Positions 20,056 to 29,244 of a stretch of DNA of 64,000 nt are shown here, one piece after another. The translations under genes and the position numbers were made by a program. The DNA is from Escherichia marmotae. Lineage in GTDB: Bacteria > Pseudomonadota > Gammaproteobacteria > Enterobacterales > Enterobacteriaceae. The first letter of the stretch is position 1. Each line of letters begins with the position of its first letter. Below the pieces are notes generated by a model. The model worked only from the letters and a program-made list of their open reading frames with translations. It was not told the origin of the DNA and did not search any database. The stretch is from contig NZ_CP025979.1 of assembly GCF_002900365.1 (NCBI RefSeq), positions 1,736,001-1,800,000 of the forward strand. The letters run 5' to 3'.

Positions 20056-20138
20056 ACGATAGTGTCCATTAAAAATGATGGACATTATTTTTGTAGAGCC
20101 GGAGGAAACAGACCAGACGGTTTAAATGAGCCGGTTAC

Positions 20139-20146
20139 CTTTTTTT
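20139..20146. repeat. IS66 target-site duplication, right copy
   Basis: CTTTTTTT immediately outside the right inverted repeat; matches 17432-17439. Confidence 0.93.
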
Positions 20147-20162
20147 CCTAAGAAATCAATGT

Positions 20163-20291
20163 TCATGGTGTTGTTAGCCTTCGGAATTCATCGAGTGATA
20201 TGGGATGCCCATGTATTTTCCCATCGCTAAGTTCAACTCGAACCCATTGAGATTCTTTACCCTCACTGGCCCCAATAACCAGGGCAAAATT
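20163..20291 (-). pseudogene. C-terminal remnant of a third Rhs toxin tip
   Basis: An open frame of 42 codons with no start, running from the 3' end of the H-repeat transposase to a TGA that overlaps the ATG of the split immunity gene (ATGA). It ends ...DGKIHGHPISLDEFRRLTTP. Overlap with a small downstream gene is how Rhs-CT/immunity pairs are arranged, so this is read as the tail of a toxin whose front was replaced by the H-repeat. The toxin family is not identified. Confidence 0.7.
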
Positions 20292-21425
20292 ACGAAAGTC
20301 CGCTCCCCGCAAGGACTGACGCCAGATAGTTTCTGTCCATGGCTGCTTTTCTCATCTTACGTCTTAACCCTGCCTTGAATACCTTATCATTCGTCAAAAT
20401 ATTAATAGCGATGTGCCGTATCCCTGAAAATAATTCTGCTGCATTTCCTCTTCTTATTTTGCAGTCGTCTTCATTCATTACCACGTCCAGACGCCAGTGC
20501 AGCTTATTCTCCACGTGCCAGTGATTTCGGATCGCTGTGGCGAACTTCTCTGCGGTTAAATCAGCAGAACTGATATAATATCTGACCGTCATTTCTGGCT
20601 CTTTCTTTTGTTCTGCTATTATTGACCGAAAGGAGACTGCCACGCATAATTTCTTCAGCTCTTTCCATTCAAACGTGAAATCAATAAGTTCATCAGGGAC
20701 ATCGCAAACAATGTGAAGACGGAGTTCTTCTCTGCCGTGACTCTTTTCACTAATTGCGTAACTGTCATGCTCTGGATTATTTAATTCTTTCAGTGGAAAT
20801 TTTTCCTCAAAGGCTTTATTAAGCCGCCCCTGATTTCCTTTTACAGCGAATAAATAATCACCTCCCTGTTTTTGTATCTTCTCTGCAATATCTTTCTGGC
20901 ACCCCATCGCATCAGTTGTGATAATTTTTCTTTTAATATCCAACATGTTAAGAAGTTCAGGAATAGCTGTGATCTCATTGGATTTCTCATCCGTCTTGAT
21001 CTGTCCGATGACCAGACTGTGCATTGTTGAGAACGCACTAATGACATGAATCGCTCCCTTGCAGCGACTCTTGTCATAAGAGTGCCGGAGCGTTTTTCCA
21101 TCAATTGCGATGACGTCTTTATCATCTGAAGAATGGCAGTCACGCATCCAGTTAATAAAGCACTCATGAAATTTTGCAGGACTGATACAGGATACAACTC
21201 TGGCAATAGTATCGTGAACAGGAATACCATTTTCAAAATCACCATATTGCTTCAAAAAATCGAGATGCGTTTCCCGAAATCCTCTATATCTTCCCAACCT
21301 TCTGCACCAGAAATAACGGCACAAATAGTCAACAGTAGAATATCAGACAATTTATGTTCCACTTTCCAGGTTTGTCTGTAATCCGGGATAATAGAAATAT
21401 GTTCCATCAATTTTTTAAGTTCCAT
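20290..21425 (-). pseudogene. H-repeat (ISAs1-family, ISEc1-like) transposase, frameshifted
   Basis: Reads as the DDE transposase found in the H-repeats next to E. coli Rhs elements (YbfD/YbfL/YhhI family). Translation starts at 21425 with MELKKLMEHISIIPDYRQ and runs to GWEDIEDF, then shifts frame near 21272-21276, where GGGAAACG would be GGGGAAACG in an intact copy. The second frame runs from ETHLDFLKQYGDF to ASVLAGSGLS at 20290. The repaired gene would be 378 codons, the full family length. Catalytic segments VIAIDGKTLRHS and NHWHVENKLHWRLDVVMNED are intact, so only the frameshift inactivates it. Element ends were not defined by eye. Confidence 0.9.
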
Positions 21426-21564
21426 TTTGTTTTCCTTAATTATGTAAGGAGTATTTGATCATGTATAAGCAATGAAAAACAGCTTTAGGTAATAAGGAAT
21501 ATCTCAATTATTGAACATTTAGTGCGAATTGTTTAGTACAAAAAAACAGCGTTACGTGATCTTT

Positions 21565-21730
21565 CCCTGCTGATGACCCGCGTTAACTGACCTGTGCGTT
21601 CCACTCCAGTTGCTGTTCTCGCCGCTCTGTCAGTTCACCCCATTCGTTATAGCGGTAACGGTCACGCCCGTAGCCCGGCAGGCGGTTGTCTATCACCGCT
21701 CCCTGATATTCATCCGTCAGCAGGTCTCCG
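21565..21730 (-). pseudogene. Orphan Rhs core fragment of a different Rhs type
   Basis: Translates as GDLLTDEYQGAVIDNRL followed by YD-repeat sequence GRDRYRYNEWGELTERREQQ and LEWNAQ, then shifts frame after CACAG (one G short; the next frame gives QLTRVIS). This is Rhs core sequence but not the version found in the main rhs gene in this window. It is bounded by the SUKH immunity gene and the H-repeat, and looks like debris of an older Rhs element at this site. Confidence 0.75.
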
Positions 21731-21740
21731 GCTTTTGAAA

Positions 21741-22238
21741 TTAATTACATAGATAATCCAAATCCTCTTCGGTAACTAATTTGTCCATAAATTCTTTGAA
21801 AGAAGAAGCTAGTTTTTTTTGTACTAACACATGATTTTTATCCATAGAAAGTTCTGGATCAAATGAATCTGTCGCATAAAAGACTACACTACTATCATTC
21901 TTATTTAGGCAAAAATAATTACCCCCCCAGTCATTTCCAAAAGGTATGATGTTTTTCGGAATCACATTCTTTGCAATCATCTCATGATAACAGCCATCAA
22001 TTAAAGACTTCGGGTCATCATTAGTTAATTTGTTATATTTAAATGGTTTCAAAAAAGCAACCTCCAATGGTTCGAAACCATCATTGCTTTCCCACCAAGT
22101 TCTGGACGGCACCCCACCATTAAAGGACAGATAATGCGATATAAATTCATCAGGAAAACAATAATATAAATCCTGCTCTACAGATTTAATATCTGAAAGA
22201 ACAATATTTTTTTCGCAATTTTTGCACGGATTATCCAT
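21741..22238 (-). CDS. SUKH (SMI1/KNR4) family immunity protein
   Basis: 165 residues from the ATG at 22238, whose A is shared with the TAA stop of the upstream WHH toxin tip (TAATG). An ATG at 22286 would be inside the toxin frame and is not preferred. The SUKH pattern is clear: CFPDEFISHYLSFNGGVPS (PxxFxxxLxxxNGG) and IPFGNDWGGNYFCLN (iPFgnDwGGN). SUKH proteins neutralise nuclease toxins from contact-dependent and T6SS effectors; the partner here should be the adjacent WHH nuclease. AT-rich, unlike the core genome. No inactivating change is visible, so it is the only intact immunity gene of the island. Confidence 0.88.
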   Translation of the reverse strand: MDNPCKNCEKNIVLSDIKSVEQDLYYCFPDEFISHYLSFNGGVPSRTWWESNDGFEPLEVAFLKPFKYNKLTNDDPKSLIDGCYHEMIAKNVIPKNIIPFGNDWGGNYFCLNKNDSSVVFYATDSFDPELSMDKNHVLVQKKLASSFKEFMDKLVTEEDLDYLCN

Positions 22239-22723
22239 TATGAACACCCTCTTTTTAACGCTTTTGGAATACGACCAGCTAGCCATCCTTTAGAATGAGA
22301 TATAGCAATAGCATCTGAACTTCCATAAGATCCAGAAGGCAAGTTGAAATGTTTTTCAAACTGAGAAACCGAGCCTGCATGGGGGAAAGTACCTTCATGA
22401 GCTGAAGTTTTTACTAACTGCATAGTTGTTTTACCCGTTGTAGGATCAAAATCATTCAAATGATGCCATGTATAACCTGTAGACTCAGCTTTCGTTATAC
22501 CAGCTTTTTTAAACGTTTCAGTAAAATCTCTCCCACGAGAACCTTGCATCGTTATTTCGACAATATTTAACTGATTACCTTTAGCAGGGAATAAATCAGG
22601 GCTTCCCGTAAAATCAGCACCGGTAAGAGCTAACCCTAAAGGATCGACCCAAGAGAGAGGATTTGGCGCATATTGGTATAAGTTTAACCCACCCGCCAGT
22701 CCTATCGGGTCAGGATAAATATT
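22238..22723 (-). pseudogene. Orphan Rhs C-terminal toxin module, WHH nuclease
   Basis: Open frame of 161 codons with no Rhs N-terminus. It begins with the end of an Rhs core, PDPIGLAGGLNLYQYAPNP then LSWVDPLGL, followed by a variable tip carrying GYTWHHLNDFDPTTGKTTMQ and HAGSVSQFEKHF. The WHH triad and the spaced histidines identify the WHH clan of HNH/Endo VII nucleases, a common Rhs and CDI toxin. The first ATG is at 22549, after the core motif, so a 103-residue free toxin could be made if translated. Downstream and overlapping is the SUKH immunity gene. This is a displaced, orphan tip of the kind thought to act as a reservoir for toxin swapping. Confidence 0.87.
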
Positions 22724-22805
22724 TTAACCTATCTTCAGATAGTAGTTCCTACGCCGTTTATGAATAGAAAAAATCCTAACATCTTTACTAAAAAATGAAC
22801 AAACA

Positions 22806-23165
22806 TCAGTTGTGCTTATAATTATCATACTCCCAATCAAAATAACGTCTAAGATACTCTACACATTGAAGCCATGTATCTCCCTCACAAGAAGAAACTA
22901 TACATTCAAGCCATTTCTATAACTCAGAGAAATTATATTCATCCATAATAACCAAAGGTCTTTCTGCAATAATACCTTCATTAGCTGAAATGTTTTTTAG
23001 ACCTTGTGGTGTTGCCACTCTTATTGTAAACCCATCAGATTTTTTAGTTCCTTTTTCACCAATTTCAAGATAAATAAACTCTGCTATGGTTTTACGATCC
23101 ACTGGTTCCCATACACGTAAATTTACGCCATCAGCAACACATGCGAATTTAATAACTAATCTCAT
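22806..23165 (-). pseudogene. Imm8-like immunity gene with internal amber stop
   Basis: Starts three bases after the rhs stop (23169) and is the expected cognate immunity gene of the main Rhs tip. Translation from 23165 gives 82 residues, then TAG at 22917-22919. The same frame continues KWLECIVSSCEGDTWLQCVE and YLRRYFDWEYDNYKHN to TGA at 22806. The C-terminal ESCxGxTW...W-E-x-Y pattern resembles the Imm8 family. Without readthrough the conserved C-terminal third is lost, so protection is doubtful. Confidence 0.82.
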
Positions 23166-23168
23166 ATT

Positions 23169-26100
23169 CTATTCCACATGCACATGTACGTTTGATACCC
23201 GCTGAGTATCCCACCAGTTGTCATTTACATTTCTTCGTTCGTGGAAATTCGCCTGCTTACCTGTTTTTGCATAATCAGAACTTTTCGGGGTAGGACTTCT
23301 ATACATCCGTTTTCCATCAGCAGAAATGTACCATAGTTCTCCCTTTTTACCTCGTACTACTGAATACCCTTCACCAACAAACTCTTTACCTAAACGGTTA
23401 GCCTCTCTTCGACTAAGTGTCATTTTGAGACCAGCATTTCCAGGAGCTTTCACCGCATCGTCTATTTTCCGAAGTTTATTTCTCCAGCACCCAGCCAATA
23501 GACCGAGTGGATCGATCCATGACAACGGATTCGGTGCATACTGATAAAGATTAATCCCCCCCGCCAGCCCTATCGGGTCCGTTACTATGAACCGCCCGAC
23601 ATCCGGATCATAGTACCTGTGCAGATTGTAGTGCAGCCCCGTTTCCCTGTCGAGGTACTGTCCCTGGTAACGCAGGTTCTGTTCCACCCTGCCGTGGTCC
23701 TTCTCCTGTATCGTGTTACCCCAGACCTGATACCCCGTCTCCCACACGATTTTCCCGTCACTGTCCGTCATCTCTTCCGGCGCGCCGTTCACATCTGTGT
23801 GAAAATACAGTATCCGGTTCGGTCCCTCTTTCCCCGCCTTATCCACCCGCGCCAGCGGTTCATAACTCCCCTGGTCACTGTAGATATACAGGCTGCTTGT
23901 TCCCTCCGGCCTGCTCTCCTTCGCCAGCCGCATCCCGTCCCATAAAAATTTTGTCCGGTTGTACGGTTTACCGTCAGGGCTGATGTGCTGTTTTTCTGTC
24001 CGCCTCCCCAGCGCATCGTATACATACCGGTACGTTCCCCGCACTGTCGTCACTTCCACCATCCGGTGTTCCGCATCATAACGGTAACTCTGCGTTCCGC
24101 TCCGGCCCTGCTTTTCCACCGTCCGGCCGTGTTCGTCATAACGATAGTGCACGCCACGGTAAGACAGCAGCCGGTTGAACGGCACCACGCTGTTTTCTGC
24201 CGTGGCCCTTTCCCCCGCGCGCCTCCCCAGCAGATTTCCCGCCGCGTCGTACTGCCAGCTCGCCAGATACCCCTCATCCTCCGAGCGGCATGCCGTGATG
24301 TGGCCCGTGGTGTCATAGAAGTAATCCGTTTCCCCCCGCCGGCTGTGCCGCGTCTTCAGCAGTTCGTCCTGACCGTTGTAGCTGTACTGGCGGTCCGTGA
24401 ACGTCTCCGGTACCACCCCGCGCATCCCGCTGTATGTCTCCCTGCGCTTCAGCCGCCCGGCAGGGTCGTAAAGCCGCCGCGTGCTCAGCCGCCCCTGACT
24501 TCTGAGCACCTCCCGGTGCAGGGCGTCACGTGTGAACTCGCTGATGACCTCCCGGTCCAGATTTATCTGCTGGAGATGTCCACTCCCGTAATACAGATGG
24601 CGCTGCGTTCTGCCGTCCGGAAAGGTGGTGGCAGTCCGGTTGCTGAGTTCATCGTACTGATGGGTTAAGACGCCCTGCGCCGTCTCCTCAGTCAGCATCC
24701 GTCCCAGTCTGTCGTAACTGAAGCGGATAATCTCCGGTGCATCCGTTTCCCCGGCATCCGACCGCTGGCGGCGGATTTCCAGTAGCTGGTCTGCCGCATC
24801 ATAGACGTATTCCGTACGGCTGTCGGCTGTCTCCTTTGCCGTGAGCCGGCCCACCGCATCACGCGCCAGCCGGTGACGGATTTCACCGCCCCGGTCCCCG
24901 GTGAACACCACTTCCGTGACCGCGTTCAGCGCGTTGTAACGGTACGCCTGGCGGCAACCGTCCGGGTTTATCTGCTCCGCCAGACGGTCCAGCACATCGT
25001 GGCGGAACTGATAGCTTTCTCCGTTCTCGTTTGTCAGCCGGGTCAGCCGCCCGTAAGCGTCGTACCCGAACGCCGTCCTGCGCCCCATTGAGTCCGTCCG
25101 GCTGCGCACCCGGCCCTGCCCGTCGCGTTGCCAGCGCGTTATCCTCCCCATCGGGCTGGTGTACTTTACCAGCCTGCCAGCCGCGTCTGACTGGTAATTC
25201 ACCGAGCGGCCGTCCGCCAGTATCACCTCCACCAGGTGACCGTTGTCGTCATACCCGTAGCGTGTGCTGTGGCTCTGCGCGTCTGTCATCCGTATCAGCC
25301 GCGTGCGTTCGTCGTAGAACCAGACCGTCTGCGAGCCGGAACAATCCGTATGCCGCGTGAGCTGCCCGTCTTCGTTCCACTGAAGGTATTTATTCCCCCC
25401 ACGGGCATCGGTTATCTGTACCACCTGGCCGTGGCGGTCATACTGATACCGGGTGTTCTGTTGCAGCGGGTCGGTCACGGCAAGAAGATTGCCGCGTTCA
25501 TCGTACTCACAGCGCCAACTGTTCCCCGCTGCATCCACTTCCGTTTCCGGTTCGTGCCACACCGGGTGCCACTGTGTCTGTGCCACCCGCCCCAGCGGGT
25601 CGTGCGTCTCCGTGATATGCCCCAGGCGGTCATACACATAGCGCCATTTGCCGCCCTGAGCATCGGTCATCCCCAGCAACAATCGTTCTTCGTCGCTCCA
25701 GCGGAACGTCATCACCTGCCCGGCTTCGTCCTAGTACGCCGTCACCTGATTCTGTGCATCCCACTGATGAAAGCGGGTCCGGCCCGCCCGTCTGTCACGC
25801 ATACCACACGTTCAGCCATCCGCCAGTCCAGACGGTATCGTGCGCCACTGTCGGTATGGTGGCCCGTCACGCGCCAGCCTGCATCATCCGGCCCTTCATA
25901 CCAGCCCCACTGGTAATAATACCCTTCGCCGCCGGGCTGCCGGTGCAGCGTCATGCAGTTGTTTTCGTCGTAAGCAAACTCACGCAACAGGTGCCCCGTG
26001 CTGTCGTACACGCCGTTCAGGTGGCCAGCCTCGTCATAGTTGTAACGACGCAGCAGTAAAGGTGCAGTATCAGGGAAATGCTGATAAATCTGTGTCACCC

Positions 26101-27808
26101 CCCGGGGATGCGCCGCCAGTTCGTAATACAGACGGATGCACGGACGCTGCTGTTCGCCGCGGATTTCAGTGATGCGCCCCCGGTCGTCGTAGTACAGATT
26201 CAGACAGTTGCTGTTACGGTCGCCCAGCATTTTCAGCCGCTGGCGCTGCGGGTGATGCGGGTCGGCTTCAAACAGAAAAAAATGTCCATCATCGCTGCTG
26301 ATAAGCCAGTGCCCCTGCTCACCACGCCGTACTGCCAGTCCTTCACCGGGGCTGTAAAATCCGCTCCCCGGCAGCACGGCTTCCATATCCAGCCGTCGCC
26401 CCATACCCGACACAAAGGTCATGCAGTTTTCGTCCGCGTTACCCGGTGTGCGCTCGAGGCTGACTTCATACATCACGCTCCAGCCCTGACCGAACATCCC
26501 ATCCGTGCGTTCGTCACGACTGCTGTACACACGCTGCCAGTCCAGCGGAAAGTGGCCCGGCAGGCTGAAATCGAAGTCATCATCATCAGCCAGGTATTTG
26601 GCCCCGGTGGCGGCGTTGACCGGATGCGGGAGGGCGCTGATGGCCTTCTGCGTCATCATGCTCATCCCGATACCGGCAGCAAAACAGGCGATTTTAGAAA
26701 GCATTTTGCCCGGGCGAAGAAACATCAGCGCCACGGTTGCCACCAGGGTTATCTGCGACCTGCCGCTTCTGATATCCCTGACCACCAGTAACGGACCGCC
26801 AATGCGGACATCCGGTGACACAAACGCCCCGTCCCCCGGCGCATTCACCACCCTGGCCTCGCAGGTACAGCGTGCCCCGCTGCGTGCCGCTGGCTGACTG
26901 TTGACACGCACATCCCGCGCACCTTCCGCGATATATTCCGCCGCGGGCGGTTCGTCATCACCTTTGAACAGATTACTGATACTACCAATAACCGCATTCA
27001 CTCCCTGAAAGGCGGTTTCCAGCAGACCGTCCGGACTCAACAGGTTAAGGGCCGTTCCCAGAGGGTCATCCAGAAAGGCGGCTTTTTTTTGTGCGAGTAA
27101 CTGAGTCAGTGAGGAAGGATGTTTATGGCAGTCGATTTTATCGTCAGGGGTCGGGGTGGAGCCAGGTGCCGCACTGGCCACGGTGGGCTGCCATAGTTCC
27201 GACACAAAATGTGTCACGCCATCCACCATCTCAGAACGCCCTTCTTCCGTACTGAGCTGGTCGTGCAGCGCCCGGGACATCAGAACAGGTCCAGTCACCG
27301 GATGAACCGCCAGGGCTATTGCCCCCGCCATTTCCAGATATTCCCCGGCCACATCCCGGAACGTTCTGGCGTCCTCCTGACGCTGCGCTTCTTCCTGTTC
27401 CGCCTTCGCCTGCGCTTCCTGTGCCTCAATCTCCTGCCGCGATGCCGCTGTGGCCGCTGCCCGCGCGGCAGGTTTGCTGTTGATCAATGTGTCACCAGAG
27501 CCGGTGAGGATGTAACCTTCAATCTGAGGCGGGAAAAGCATATCTGCGAGGTCTGAACAGGCTTCGCTGACCGTTTCTGTCACGCCGGTGTACACCATCG
27601 CCACACCCGCCACAAAACCGGTCAGCACGACAGCCGTGCACCCCATCGTGATCCCTACTGACGCCGCCAGTAACGAGGTTGCGCCGACAATGAGGGCATC
27701 AATAACGACATTTGCGGCCACTTCCAGCACCGCCCCCAGCACATCTGCCATAAACGACGTATGCAGCAGGGCATCACCCTGCCTTGCCGCCCAGAATGCA
27801 TCTTCCAT
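23169..27808 (-). pseudogene. Rhs polymorphic toxin with prePAAR N-terminus, frameshift and nonsense
   Basis: Repaired, this is a 1,546-residue T6SS-type Rhs effector. N-terminus: prePAAR motif AARQGDALLH at residues 7-16, a hydrophobic helical region (about 20-80) and PAAR-like strands (IEGYILTGSGDTLINSKPAA and DVRVNSQPAARSG), then a second hydrophobic segment. Then a long YD-repeat shell, ending in PIGLAGGINLYQYAPNPLSW and IDPLGL at about residue 1,441. The variable tip is about 105 residues (from AGCWRNKLRK to NVHVHVE), family not recognised. Two lesions occur close together: one G missing in the run at 25781-25790 (GRGRTRF becomes RAGPAF), and a TAG at 25731-25733 in the restored frame (TAY-stop-DEAG). 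A GTG at 25715 reopens an 848-codon frame. The full effector cannot be made. The K-12 gene at this location, rhsC, is of a different N-terminal type. Confidence 0.9.
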
Positions 27809-27826
27809 GTCCCGTTCCCTGTGTGA

Positions 27827-28279
27827 TTAATGCGTCCTGGTTTCCTGCCGTATCCTGAAGCGCAGATTCTTTTTAATTTCAGCCCAGCGCGTCATGTCTG
27901 CCGGGGTCAGCGGTGTGGTTCTGGCGTAAGTGAAGGCCATCATGACCCGCTCACCCGGCAATACAAATGCCACCTGACACTGATACACCTGCTCGTTACC
28001 CCGGAGAAACTGGCTCTGTATCTCCAGCCCTTCCTCAGCGTCATTAATCCCCACGCGGGTCACCTGCACGGGCGTGTAGTGCAGTTCCCTGACCTGCTTT
28101 TCTAACTTTTTCATTTGCTGTTCAACCTGAGAGGCTAATTCGTCTCCTTCCTGCATCTGACCCCGGCTGATAATGAGTGCGGCGTCGGGATTGCTGAGCC
28201 GCAACATATTAATGGTACTGTCCTGAATAATATTCCCGGTGAAAGTTATAACTGTCTCATTGAGGTAATATTCCGTCAT
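27827..28279 (-). CDS. Eag chaperone (DcrB/DUF1795) for Rhs effector
   Basis: 150 residues of the DUF1795/DcrB family (FTGNIIQDSTINMLRL, SFLRGNEQVYQCQVAFVLPG and MMAFTYARTTPLTPADM). Such proteins, called Eag chaperones, bind the transmembrane region of prePAAR Rhs effectors and hold them for loading onto the T6SS spike VgrG. It is 18 bp upstream of the rhs start, which itself carries the prePAAR motif that defines this class. The gene is open even though its client is broken. Confidence 0.88.
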   Translation of the reverse strand: MTEYYLNETVITFTGNIIQDSTINMLRLSNPDAALIISRGQMQEGDELASQVEQQMKKLEKQVRELHYTPVQVTRVGINDAEEGLEIQSQFLRGNEQVYQCQVAFVLPGERVMMAFTYARTTPLTPADMTRWAEIKKNLRFRIRQETRTH

Positions 28280-29037
28280 AATGGCATGAGTCCTTTTTAA
28301 TAAACGAATTATTTTTTGATGGATTTTTATTTATTTTTTAGTCATGAAGGTGACGTCTATTGCTGCTTTGTCGCTCATTTTTATCTTTCCAGCAATAATC
28401 AATAATAATATCAAATAATTATCAATAGTTATGACGACTGGAACGGATACATAGTTATATATTCGATAATTCAATTATATTCAGCGTGTAAATAAAATCA
28501 CCAACAACAGACACGCTACCGCCTCCATATAAAAATGGATACCTTATAAAATTGAGTTCTTACATAGAAAAGGCTGAAATATTGTGTGTTTTTAATTATC
28601 AACTAAAAATACAATATCTTTTTATTAACACCAATACACCTTATCGCATTAGATTCATTAACAATGAATTATTCTTAATATATCAATAAAGTATATATTA
28701 CTCTCTTTACTATCTACTTTTATTGAAGTAGCGATATTAATAGCAAAATTCGGAATTTATTTAGATGCTGGAGTGAGCAAAAGTGATAGCGACTTTCTCA
28801 CTTTACACTGAAGTTACAGGAAAGAGTGTAATGGGGTATCCAACCTAACCAGAGATTTCTGACGATAGAGCCGCTTAGAGAGACAATGAGGATAACCGCA
28901 TTCTGAGTTACCCTTTTAAAAGGGTACTAGCGAAACTTGAAGATAAAACAGTGATGAAATGAAGGCGTCATGAGATCCGTTGATACAGAACGCCTAAGCC
29001 AGCCCCGTATACAAGGCTGGCTTAAATGTGCTAGCAA
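28280..29037. other. AT-rich non-coding region upstream of Rhs operon
   Basis: 758 bp between the Eag gene and ybfA with no credible gene. 28280-28750 is very AT-rich (long A/T tracts, several TATAAT-like boxes), which fits a horizontally acquired, silenced operon promoter for eag-rhs. From about 28770 the composition returns towards normal, and 28996-29023 forms a stem-loop (AAGCCAGCC with GGCTGGCTT) just after the ybfA stop, a likely ybfA transcription end. Confidence 0.6.
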
Positions 29038-29244
29038 TCAGTAAAAATCACCGGTTGCCTTTTCGGCTTGATCCATCCACACCGGTTTATCGCTGGTTTT
29101 CGACCAGACGCGGTGCAGGTAGCTGTAAAAGCGGGCGCGGTCTTTCCAGAAAAGCATGAAAGGCAGCGCCAGAACGCCCGCTGCAACCGCATAAGTACGG
29201 CGTAAAAAGATAAGCCATGCAGGATATTCTTTATAGAGTTCCAT
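29038..29244 (-). CDS. ybfA: Small membrane-associated protein YbfA
   Basis: 68 residues starting MELYKEYPAWLIFLRRTYAV, with one hydrophobic segment (about residues 10-30). The upstream in-frame start at 29349 lies in the control region and is not used. It is divergent from kdpFABC and marks the conserved backbone on this side of the Rhs island. Function unknown; a link to potassium or stress response is only suggested by position. Confidence 0.9.
   Translation of the reverse strand: MELYKEYPAWLIFLRRTYAVAAGVLALPFMLFWKDRARFYSYLHRVWSKTSDKPVWMDQAEKATGDFY

Larger units (their letters stand above)
17440..20138 (-). mobile_element. IS66-family insertion sequence (IS679/ISEc8-like)
   Basis: About 2.7 kb, with tnpA, tnpB and tnpC in order on the minus strand. 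The ends are imperfect inverted repeats: GTAAGCGGCTCGTCAGAACCG at 17440 and, on the other strand, GTAACCGGCTCATTTAAACCG ending at 20138. Both start with the GTAA typical of IS66. The flanking 8-bp direct repeat CTTTTTTT (17432-17439 and 20139-20146) is a perfect target duplication, so the element inserted whole and relatively recently. All three genes are open, so it may be active. Confidence 0.95.
17166..20166 (-). pseudogene. Putative Rhs immunity gene split by IS66 element
   Basis: The 3' part (17166-17431) encodes 88 residues ending VSLLFEINQAINKL. It runs directly into the IS at 17440. The 5' part (20147-20166) sits on the other side of the IS and begins ATG AAC ATT GAT. Removing the IS and one copy of the 8-bp duplication joins both parts in frame as a 97-codon gene starting MNIDFLGKKG. 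Its ATG overlaps the stop (ATGA) of a toxin-tip remnant, the usual arrangement of Rhs toxin and immunity genes. I do not recognise the family. The low GC content contrasts with the neighbouring core genes. Confidence 0.85.

Noticed and set aside
23169..25715. 848-codon frame as an independent gene
   Set aside because: It is the 3' part of the broken rhs gene; it starts mid-YD-repeat. Separate translation from GTG 25715 is possible but unsupported.
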